DNA of 32,914 nt, taken from contig CAYRVF010000055.1 of the NCBI GenBank assembly GCA_964427535.1, positions 1 through 32,914 on the forward strand, in the 5' to 3' direction. Every line of letters begins with the position of its first letter. Positions within the stretch are counted from its first letter, which is position 1. The translations under genes were made by a program, and so were the position numbers. This stretch comes from CAYRVF01 sp964427535. GTDB taxonomy: Bacteria > Chloroflexota > Ktedonobacteria > Ktedonobacterales > JADMIN01. Below the pieces are notes generated by a model, which saw only the letters and a program-made list of their open reading frames with translations, was not told where the DNA came from and made no database searches. Shown here piece after piece: positions 16,098 through 22,195 of this stretch.

Positions 16098-16943
16098 TCA
16101 AGCGGGCTCGAAGCTGCAGATGGCGCGCGGGCGCTCGATGCGTAGCGCCACGCTCTCGACGACACGCAAGTGGTGGTTCAGGTTCGTGCTCTCGACGAAC
16201 GCCGTCGACAGATCGAACGCGACGGCGAGGTCCATGTTCTGCGGACCACTATCCACCAGCACGGCGCTCGGCTCTGGCAGCACGCTCGTCGAATAGACGC
16301 CGCGCCGGGCCAGCTTCTGCACCTGCTCAATCTCCAGCACGCCGGTATTGCCGAAAATCCGATTGAGCTGCGCGTAGAGGCGCGGGCTGACCGCCAGCGC
16401 ATACGGACCCGGAAACCCCGACTCGGTGAGCAGCCGCACGCCCTCCACCACATCGGCAAAGCCCTGCCCGACCTGATTCCAGTCGCCGAGGGGCGTTGTC
16501 TGCCGTCCCTCGACCTGGCGCAGCCCAGCAAGCCCGAGGTCCGCATCACCAGCGAAGATCAGGCGATCCTCGGACTGGGCACATGCGGACGCCGCGGCTG
16601 CGGCAGTGCTCAGGTCGAGCGGCAGCCCAAACTGGCGGCTGGCCTCCAGATCGCGTCCTTGAATCCAAAAATCCTTGTAGATGAGGGGAAGTGGCACGAA
16701 GCGCCGTCGCTCGATGGCGACCGCCTCACCGTCGGCTTCGCCGAGCAGGTCGATCTGGGCCGTCGCAGTGCCGCTCAGCATGTCGGTGGGCAGCGACTCC
16801 AGACCGTAGCCGAATGGTCCCACGATGGAGAGAAACCGGCGCCCCACGATGATCGCGCGCGCCGTCCGCACGACCACGTCGTCCAGCGCGCGCCATTGGT
16901 CAGCGCTTAGCGGAGCCTGATCGCGCTGAAGGTAATCGGCCAT
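16098..16943 (-). CDS. Family 1 encapsulin nanocompartment shell protein
   Basis: 281 aa, the usual family 1 size. Encapsulins have the HK97 capsid fold and assemble in the cytoplasm into hollow shells around a cargo enzyme. The match to Thermotoga maritima encapsulin runs along the protein: LQRDQAPLSADQWRALDD, IIVGRRFLSIVGPFGYGLES (counterpart of YGRKFVDVEGPYGWEY), VPLPLIYKDFWIQGRDLEAS, the E-DRLIFAGDADLGLAGL stretch, GPYALAVSPRLYAQL, and a C-terminal strand with RAICSF. Trp93 aligns with Trp87 of T. maritima, which stacks on a bound flavin. The ATG at 16943 has GGAGCGGGGAG upstream. The divergent gene starting 131 bp away carries a targeting peptide, and a flavoprotein gene follows on this strand. 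A prophage capsid is unlikely as there is no terminase, portal or protease nearby. Shell identity is well supported; size and cargo are inferred. Confidence 0.9.
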   Translation of the reverse strand: MADYLQRDQAPLSADQWRALDDVVVRTARAIIVGRRFLSIVGPFGYGLESLPTDMLSGTATAQIDLLGEADGEAVAIERRRFVPLPLIYKDFWIQGRDLEASRQFGLPLDLSTAAAAASACAQSEDRLIFAGDADLGLAGLRQVEGRQTTPLGDWNQVGQGFADVVEGVRLLTESGFPGPYALAVSPRLYAQLNRIFGNTGVLEIEQVQKLARRGVYSTSVLPEPSAVLVDSGPQNMDLAVAFDLSTAFVESTNLNHHLRVVESVALRIERPRAICSFEPA

Positions 16944-17074
16944 ACTCCCCGCTCCCTCTCATCTGTCATATACTGCGAGAGCATCAAGGACGCATCCTCC
17001 TCTACGTGCCAGCAAGAATGACGCCTGTCTTGCGGATGTCCTGGACTCGCACTCATACAGAGAGAGAGGCACAT
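16944..17074. promoter_or_regulatory. Shared divergent control region of encapsulin and its probable cargo
   Basis: 131 bp between the two start codons. It holds the ribosome sites of both genes and an imperfect inverted pair, GGACGCATCC (16988-16997) and GGATGTCC (17034-17041). TATACT (16969-16974) is -10-like, but I find no convincing -35 box for either direction. Divergent sharing of so short a region suggests joint regulation. Confidence 0.4.
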
Positions 17075-17689
17075 ATGCCTGGCGAGAGCACAGATCAGCC
17101 CAAACTGACTGTAGGCAGCATGCTCGGCATGCCGCTGGGGGCGACTGACAGCGCTTCGGACGGCAGCGCTGTTCCGTTCGCACCAGCTACCGACGAGGCC
17201 GTGCCATCCGGCGACGCACTGACGCCCATACCGCTAACGCCTGAAGAGGAGCCCTGGACCCTCTCCAGCGGACATCTCGGTCCAGCCTGGAGCGGTCCGA
17301 AGTACACGACTGAAGGCATAGAGGCGATCACCTACAACAACCCCTTCGACCAGAGCCTCGAACAGGTCTGGTGCGACGGCAAGGTGGTCTATGCGCTCGA
17401 TCTCGGCGCGGTGGAAATCGACGCCGCGCGGGTGAAGGTGGCCCAGGAATACCAGCCCGTCTTCGCGGTCGAGCTAGATGAGCGCGGCAAGGCAACGCCG
17501 GAGCCGCAGCGCGTCCCCGGCCAGCTCAATATCTACGACTCGGTGCCTGGCGTGGAGAAGTACAGCCCCATCTGGCAGTTCGACTACGTAATCGTGCCGC
17601 CAGACTACACGCCCAATTCGCTGCGCTCAGAGGCCGACTGCCTCGCCAGTGGCTACCCCATCTATCGCAGCCAGGACTTCGAGAACTGA
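17075..17689 (+). CDS. Probable encapsulin cargo protein of unknown function with N-terminal LTVGSM targeting peptide
   Basis: 204 aa from the ATG at 17075, with AGAGAGG five bases upstream; an ATG-like start at 17006 has no site. Residues 11-16 read LTVGSM, nearly the LTVGSL core of cargo-loading peptides known from family 1 encapsulins such as Myxococcus xanthus. Residues 17-60 are a linker rich in Ala, Pro, Ser, Thr and Asp, as usually links such a peptide to its cargo. The globular part (about 61-204) is beta-rich with conserved-looking WTLSSGHLGPAWSGPKY, FDQSLEQVWCDGKVVYALDLG and YSPIWQFDYVIVPPDY. It resembles a domain of uncharacterised proteins ending in 'YSPLW...'; it is not ferritin-like, DyP or hemerythrin. 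Cys100 and Cys189 are the only cysteines; no signal peptide. Divergent from the shell gene. The cargo role is inference from motif plus neighbourhood. Confidence 0.75.
   Translation: MPGESTDQPKLTVGSMLGMPLGATDSASDGSAVPFAPATDEAVPSGDALTPIPLTPEEEPWTLSSGHLGPAWSGPKYTTEGIEAITYNNPFDQSLEQVWCDGKVVYALDLGAVEIDAARVKVAQEYQPVFAVELDERGKATPEPQRVPGQLNIYDSVPGVEKYSPIWQFDYVIVPPDYTPNSLRSEADCLASGYPIYRSQDFEN
17105..17122 (+). other. Encoded encapsulin cargo-loading peptide (LTVGSM)
   Basis: Codons 11-16 of the divergent gene encode Leu-Thr-Val-Gly-Ser-Met. In established family 1 systems the peptide has alternating hydrophobic residues around Gly-Ser, as in LTVGSL and LGIGSL, and lies at a terminus behind a flexible linker. 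Here it is near the N-terminus with the linker after it. Met for Leu is a conservative change. No Arg follows, unlike LTVGSLRR. Confidence 0.65.
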
Positions 17690-17701
17690 CCCGTCCTCTG
17701 A

Positions 17702-17760
17702 GCTGCCAGTTCGGCAGCACACTGTGCCGGAAATAAAGGCGTCCCCATATCGCGGACGCC
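17702..17760. terminator. Two hairpins forming a bidirectional terminator
   Basis: GCTGCC-AGTTC-GGCAGC (17702-17718) is followed by a second hairpin, GGCGTCC (17738-17744) with GGACGCC (17754-17760). On the minus strand the latter is followed by TTTATTT, as expected for termination after the FAD oxidoreductase; on the plus strand the pair follows the cargo gene by 12 bp. It separates two convergent genes. Confidence 0.65.
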
Positions 17761-17763
17761 GTC

Positions 17764-19326
17764 TTATGAGACAGCCGCCACGCGCAGGTCCTCCAGAATG
17801 GCATGCGCGGCATTGCGCCCTGGCGCGCCCGAGACCGAGCCGCCGGGATGCGTGCAAGCCCCAGTGAGATAGAGCCCGCGCACCGGCGACCGATACGCCG
17901 AGTAGCCGGGCATCGGGCGCATGTAGCCGTCCTGCGAGGGGTCCTGATCGCCGCCGTGACAGCTCCCATGCCAGTTGTGCGGGTTACGCCGCTCCAGATC
18001 GAGCGGACTCTCGATATGCCGGGCGAGAATCACGTCGTCGGTGAGGTTTGGCGCGAGCGTGCGCAGGTGCGCCAGCAGCCTGTCCGACACGTCCACTTTG
18101 ATGGCGTCCCAGTGCTCCGGTCCCTCGGGCAGCTCGTAGGGCAGATAGCTAATCACCTTGAGCGTGTGCTTGCCCTCGGGCGCGCGACTCGGATCGGCCA
18201 CGCTTGAGTTGACGACCAGCAGCATAGGGTCGTCCAGATGCAGTGTCCCGCGGCGGAAGTCCGAGCAGGCGGCGACCAGATTCGCGACCGAGCCCGCCGC
18301 GCCCATCGCCACACTGCTCGTGCTGCCGTCGTGCGTGCGGTAGCGCGGCGGCTCGCTCAGCGCGTAATGCGTCGCGAAGAAGGTAATGCCCGCGCGCCAG
18401 CGCTCCACGCCGCGCACGAACTCTTCGCCGAGATGTTCGGCCCCTACCGCGCCAGGCAGATGCTTGAGATGCATCGTCGAGACGACTCCCTGTCGTGCGC
18501 GATACATCTGCCCGTCGCGTATGCGCACACCCACCGCGCGCCCGTCTTCTACGATCACCTCATCGACCCAGCGGCCAGTCTCGATCGTGCCGCCGTGCTC
18601 GGCGATCAACGCCGCCAGCGCCTGCGGCAGCATCCCCGAGCCACCGCGCGGCGTGGTCCAGCTATACGCTTGACGTCCAGAGGTGAGCGAGAAGGGCAGA
18701 AAGCCAGTGAAGGGGCGGTCGATGGGCTGGGCCGTCATCATCGCCATCCACAGCAGGAACGCGCGGGTATGGTCGTCCTCGAACCGCTCACGCACCACGT
18801 CGAGCGCCGACGCCATACGCACCCGCGCCATCTCGACGCCGTTGGGCGTCGCCTCCAGCGCGGCCAGGACCTCACTCGGTCGCGCGGGCGCCTGCTGATT
18901 GCCTCGGTTCACCGTCGCCTTGACGCTGTCCCAGTCAGCCAGCAGTTGCAGGTACGCCTTGCCGTCGCGGGGCGAGAAGCGCGCGAACTCCGCCGCCGTG
19001 CGCTCCGGGTCGCGGTACATCGTGATGCTCTCGCCGTCGGGGAAGGGAATGACGACCACCGGGTCGGGGAAGAGATACTCCAGCCCGTAGCGGTCGAGGC
19101 CCAGCTCATTCTCACGCAGCAGCGGATTCGACTGAATCAGCACGTGCGCGCTGGAGCACGAGTCATGGTGAAAGCCGGGCAGCGTCAGCTCCTCGGTGAT
19201 CGTGTCGCCACCGATAGTGTCGTGCCCTTCGAGTACCTGCACCCGCAGGCCCGCCCGCGCGAGATACGCCGCCGTGATCAGACTGTTGTGCCCCGCACCG
19301 ACGACGATGAAATCGGGCTCGGTCAT
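17764..19326 (-). CDS. Phytoene-desaturase-like NAD(P)/FAD-dependent oxidoreductase
   Basis: 520 aa, typical for the CrtI/PYROXD2-like group. FAD binds at the N-terminal VVGAGHNSLITAAYLARAGL (GAGHNSL at 10-16) with the acidic strand end VLEG and IGGDT; the C-terminal FAD motif is GLYLTGACTHPGGSVSGAPGRNAA. The central region has the PRGGSGMLPQALAALI element seen in carotenoid desaturases and isomerases. Many relatives are not carotenoid enzymes, and no carotenoid gene (crtB, crtE) is here, so the substrate stays open. GGAGGAAG lies before the ATG at 19326; the frame upstream to 19434 is not protein-like. Convergent with the cargo gene. A promoter with good spacing lies about 100 bp upstream. 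Confidence 0.87.
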   Translation of the reverse strand: MTEPDFIVVGAGHNSLITAAYLARAGLRVQVLEGHDTIGGDTITEELTLPGFHHDSCSSAHVLIQSNPLLRENELGLDRYGLEYLFPDPVVVIPFPDGESITMYRDPERTAAEFARFSPRDGKAYLQLLADWDSVKATVNRGNQQAPARPSEVLAALEATPNGVEMARVRMASALDVVRERFEDDHTRAFLLWMAMMTAQPIDRPFTGFLPFSLTSGRQAYSWTTPRGGSGMLPQALAALIAEHGGTIETGRWVDEVIVEDGRAVGVRIRDGQMYRARQGVVSTMHLKHLPGAVGAEHLGEEFVRGVERWRAGITFFATHYALSEPPRYRTHDGSTSSVAMGAAGSVANLVAACSDFRRGTLHLDDPMLLVVNSSVADPSRAPEGKHTLKVISYLPYELPEGPEHWDAIKVDVSDRLLAHLRTLAPNLTDDVILARHIESPLDLERRNPHNWHGSCHGGDQDPSQDGYMRPMPGYSAYRSPVRGLYLTGACTHPGGSVSGAPGRNAAHAILEDLRVAAVS

Positions 19327-19424
19327 CGCATCTTCCTCCAGCCGTCGAATTCTTTGGACGATTCTAGCCGCGTGGGAAGGAGTGAGGAGGCGAACTGGTA
19401 GCTTTGAACAAACGATTGTCCACA

Positions 19425-19453
19425 ACACTAGCACACGACCTGTGTTCAGTCAA
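19425..19453 (-). promoter_or_regulatory. Probable promoter of the FAD oxidoreductase
   Basis: On the minus strand TTGACT (19453-19448, five of six) is followed after 17 bp by TAGTGT (19430-19425, three of six). The spacer contains ACAC/GTGT arms that could be a repressor site. The start codon is about 100 bp downstream. Confidence 0.5.
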
Positions 19454-19565
19454 GGCGACGTGTCTCCGAAGGGGAATGGAAGTACGTGGTCCTGTGATGA
19501 CACACCTGATCTGGACGTGGTACATGGAGGGAAAGCATGCACCGGACACGAAGGAGGGGTGAAGA

Positions 19566-20063
19566 GTGGCTGAAGGAGATGATCTGCTCATTCGTCCTGT
19601 CAGTCCGCAAGACGCCACGGCGCTCTGGACGATAGCGCGAGAGCCCGGGGTCATCGAGACGACGCTGGCGTTACCGAGCGTACGGCTAGAGCAGCGCACC
19701 AAATCGTTGAGTGATCTGAGCGAGAACGATCACTATCTGGTGGCCGAACGCGCCACACATGTCGTCGGCCTCGGCGGATTGACGGTGGGAACAGGACGAT
19801 TGCGTCACAGCGGTTACCTCTTTGTCTACGTGGCAACTGAGCATCAGGGGCAAGGGATTGGCACGAAGCTGCTGCATGCGTTGCTCGATGTGGCAGACCA
19901 ATGGCTCCTGCTGCGACGCGTGGAACTCACCGTGTTGACCGAAAACGAGGCCGCGAAGCGCCTGTACGAGCGCCTGGGGTTTGTGGTCGAGGGACGCCGC
20001 AAGATGAGCGTGATTTCGCAAGGAGAACTCAAAGACGAGTGGTTGATGGCGCGGTATCGCTAG
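19566..20063 (+). CDS. GNAT-family N-acetyltransferase (YhhY/AaaT-like)
   Basis: 165 aa. The GTG at 19566 has GGAGGGGTG upstream. The N-terminus LLIRPVSPQDATALWTI, then the acetyl-CoA site VATEHQGQGIGTKLLHAL (motif A, Q-x-x-G-x-G) and the C-terminal VELTVLTENEAAKRLYERLGFVVEGR (motif B) define a GNAT acetyltransferase. The pattern ADQWL-x-RVELTV and the closing DEWLMARYR resemble Escherichia coli YhhY, which acetylates some free amino acids. The enzyme is cytoplasmic and moves an acetyl group from acetyl-CoA to an amine. It stands alone: the FAD oxidoreductase is divergent and the catalase convergent, so context gives no hint of substrate. The word LTVGTG inside it is a core strand, not an encapsulin tag. 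Confidence 0.88.
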   Translation: MAEGDDLLIRPVSPQDATALWTIAREPGVIETTLALPSVRLEQRTKSLSDLSENDHYLVAERATHVVGLGGLTVGTGRLRHSGYLFVYVATEHQGQGIGTKLLHALLDVADQWLLLRRVELTVLTENEAAKRLYERLGFVVEGRRKMSVISQGELKDEWLMARYR

Positions 20064-20149
20064 GATGCTATCGATTTCGCTCACTGTGAGGGAGCTTCTA
20101 AATAGAGCATGGTACCGCACGAGCGCACACCCTCCAGGCAGGCGTAGGC

Positions 20150-20188
20150 GAGAATAAACGTGCCCCCTTCCTAGTGTGGAAGGGGGCC
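20150..20188 (-). terminator. Rho-independent terminator of the catalase gene
   Basis: GCCCCCTTCC (20162-20171) and GGAAGGGGGC (20178-20187) form ten perfect pairs with a 6-nt loop. On the minus strand the hairpin is followed after ACG by TTTATT. It lies about 20 bp after the catalase stop at 20209. The GNAT gene ends about 100 bp away on the other side. Confidence 0.75.
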
Positions 20189-20208
20189 GCAAGTCAGATT
20201 ACTCGGGT

Positions 20209-21789
20209 CTACCGGGTGGGTGCTGCCTCGGTCTCGCCCTGGCTCGCGCTGATGCCCAGCCCCTCGGCCACCCGCCGGCCGTACTCCTCGTCACACTGCG
20301 TGAAGTGGTGGACCATGCGCTGCTGAATCTCGGGCGTGCATTGCGACAGGCCGCCGACGATGAAGGTGATCGTCTCATCCTTCTCCCAGTCGGCGAAGGA
20401 CCGCCAGAGCTGGCCCGCCTGGGTGTAGTCGTTGGCGCGCGAGATCGGCTGCTTCACTACGTTGCCCGCCACGTAAGGAGTATGTGGCTTGCCCGCGGGC
20501 TCCGCCGTCTTCAGGCCGCCCAGTGAGCTTGGCTCATAGTTGACGTGCGGATTCTCGCCCTCGTGAACGGCGTCGACGTAATACGTCATGTGGCCGTCAC
20601 GCTGGTTGGTCGCCACGTGCGTCTTCGGGCGATTGACCGGAAGCTGGAGGTAGTTGGGTCCGACGCGGTAGCGCTGCGTGTCGGAGTACGAGAACGTGCG
20701 CCCCTGCAGCATCTTGTCGTCGGAGAAGTCGAGGCCGTCCACCAGCACACCGGTGCCGAACGCCACTTGCTCAGTCTCGGCGAAGTAGTTCTCCGGCATG
20801 CGGTTGAGCGTCATCATGCCGACCGGCAGCAGCGGGAACTGGTCGGCGGGCCACTCCTTGGTGTCGTCCAGCGGGTCGAAGTCGAGCTCGGGGTGCTCGC
20901 CGTCGGACATGATCTGCACCTGCAACTCCCACTTCGGGAAGTCGCCGCGCCCCACGGCGTCGTACAGGTCGCGGGTCGCGTGATTCCAGTCGCGGCCCTG
21001 AATCTCCTGGGCCTCCTTCATGGTCAGGTTGCGCACGCCCTGCTGCGAGATCCAGTGGTATTTGACGAGCACCGCCTCACCCTGCGCGTTGACCCACTTG
21101 TAGGTGTTCACGCCCGCGCCGTTCATGTGGCGGTAGTCGGCGGGAATGCCCCATGGACTGGCCCAGTAGGTGAGCATGTGCATGATCTCGGGCAGATTAC
21201 TGGCGAAGTCGAACTGACGGCGCGGGTCCTGCACGTTCGTCACGGGGTCCGGCTTCCAGGCATGCACGAGGTCGGGGAACTTCGTCGCGTCGCGCACGAA
21301 GAAGACCTTCAGATTGTTGCCGACGAGGTCCCAGTTGCCGTCCTCGGTGTAGAACTTGGTCGCGAAGCCGCGCGGGTCACGTGCCGTCTCGGGCGAGTGG
21401 CCACCATGCGTCACGGTCGAGAAGCGCACGAATACCGGCGTCTTCTTGCCCTTCTGCTGGAAGAGCTTGGCCCGCGTATACTTGCCGATCGGCTCATCGC
21501 CAACCGTGCCATACGCCTCGAACTCGCCGTGCGCGCCAACTCCGCGTGCATGCACCACACGCTCAGGAATGCGCTCGCGGTCGAAGTGCGAGATCTTCTC
21601 GATGAAGTGGTAGTTCTCCAGCGTCGTCGGTCCCCGCTCGCCGACAGTCCGCAGGTCATGGTTGTTGACGACTGGATGTCCCTGCCGTGTCGTCAGAATC
21701 GGCTGCTCGCCATTGGCGCTTTGACGCGGCGACGTCCCGTTGCCATTGGCGTTGCCATTCCCGTTGCCGTTGATGTCGTTGGTGCTCAT
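20209..21789 (-). CDS. katA: Monofunctional haem catalase
   Basis: 526 aa. It converts hydrogen peroxide to water and oxygen in the cytoplasm. The distal His80 lies in RVVHARGVGAHG, the distal Asn in DLVGNN (158-159), and the proximal haem ligand Tyr368 in RTFSYSDTQRYRVGPNY with Arg364. The stretch ETARDPRGFATKFYTEDGNWD and the NYFAETEQVAF motif are typical of the small-subunit clade. The first ~20 residues are an Asn-Gly repeat before the conserved core. The ATG at 21789 has GAAGGA upstream. The gene is divergent from clpC, and the space between them has an imperfect palindrome of the kind bound by Fur/PerR-type regulators. The gene symbol is by function; katE-like nomenclature would also fit. 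Confidence 0.95.
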   Translation of the reverse strand: MSTNDINGNGNGNANGNGTSPRQSANGEQPILTTRQGHPVVNNHDLRTVGERGPTTLENYHFIEKISHFDRERIPERVVHARGVGAHGEFEAYGTVGDEPIGKYTRAKLFQQKGKKTPVFVRFSTVTHGGHSPETARDPRGFATKFYTEDGNWDLVGNNLKVFFVRDATKFPDLVHAWKPDPVTNVQDPRRQFDFASNLPEIMHMLTYWASPWGIPADYRHMNGAGVNTYKWVNAQGEAVLVKYHWISQQGVRNLTMKEAQEIQGRDWNHATRDLYDAVGRGDFPKWELQVQIMSDGEHPELDFDPLDDTKEWPADQFPLLPVGMMTLNRMPENYFAETEQVAFGTGVLVDGLDFSDDKMLQGRTFSYSDTQRYRVGPNYLQLPVNRPKTHVATNQRDGHMTYYVDAVHEGENPHVNYEPSSLGGLKTAEPAGKPHTPYVAGNVVKQPISRANDYTQAGQLWRSFADWEKDETITFIVGGLSQCTPEIQQRMVHHFTQCDEEYGRRVAEGLGISASQGETEAAPTR

Positions 21790-21921
21790 GCCATTCCTTC
21801 GCTGCTTCGGTCGGTATCAAGAGCGTGCGTGACGCGTCAGGAGCGTCGGCTCGTATGACGGAGGATGGATCGAAAACTTCCTTCCTCCGCCCGCTCCCTG
21901 CTACGCGGCGCACAGGTCTGA

Positions 21922-21934
21922 TTATGCACCATAA
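21922..21934 (-). promoter_or_regulatory. Candidate Fur/PerR-like operator upstream of catalase
   Basis: TTATG-CAC-CATAA is a perfect 5+5 palindrome about 135 bp upstream of the catalase ATG, AT-rich in a GC-rich area. On the minus strand its end, CATAAT, could be a -10 box, so a bound repressor would block it. It is shorter than a full PerR box, so the link is speculative. Confidence 0.3.
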
Positions 21935-22031
21935 CTCGTAGCATGACATAGAGCAGCCGCTCCTCTCGCCACGTCCACACCCAGCACACCGGCATTGGAG
22001 ATGCATGTCAGCAGCGGTCAGAGTTGGTGAA

Positions 22032-22064
22032 TTTCGCGAGATTTGTGCTGTGCGAAACGCGAAA
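22032..22064 (+). promoter_or_regulatory. Repeated GCGAAA/TTTCGC boxes upstream of clpC
   Basis: TTTCGCG (22032-22038) is inverted relative to GCGAAA (22052-22057) and CGCGAAA (22058-22064), 130-165 bp before the clpC start. No CIRCE element and no CtsR-type direct repeat is visible. The boxes may be the local stress-regulator site. Confidence 0.35.
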
Positions 22065-22195
22065 ACGCACACGTGGCATGTTCTGTGCGTTTACCTCATC
22101 CGAGCGCGGTATCCGGCATTCGCGCGCTGCGCACGCCGCCTGGGCCGCTGGAGCATGTGGCTGTAGAGCACTGCAACGGAGAGGAAGAAACGCTC

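Noticed and set aside
16098..16943. HK97-type prophage major capsid protein
   Set aside because: No portal, terminase, protease or tail genes are present, and the full-length pattern fits encapsulin, including the aligned tryptophan.
19776..19805. LTVGTG inside the GNAT acetyltransferase resembles an encapsulin targeting peptide
   Set aside because: It is in the middle of the fold, in a core beta strand, without linker, and the residue after Gly is Thr-Gly rather than Ser-Leu.
20545..21858. 437-codon frame opposite the catalase
   Set aside because: The catalase on the other strand is unmistakable; the antisense product has no recognisable domain.
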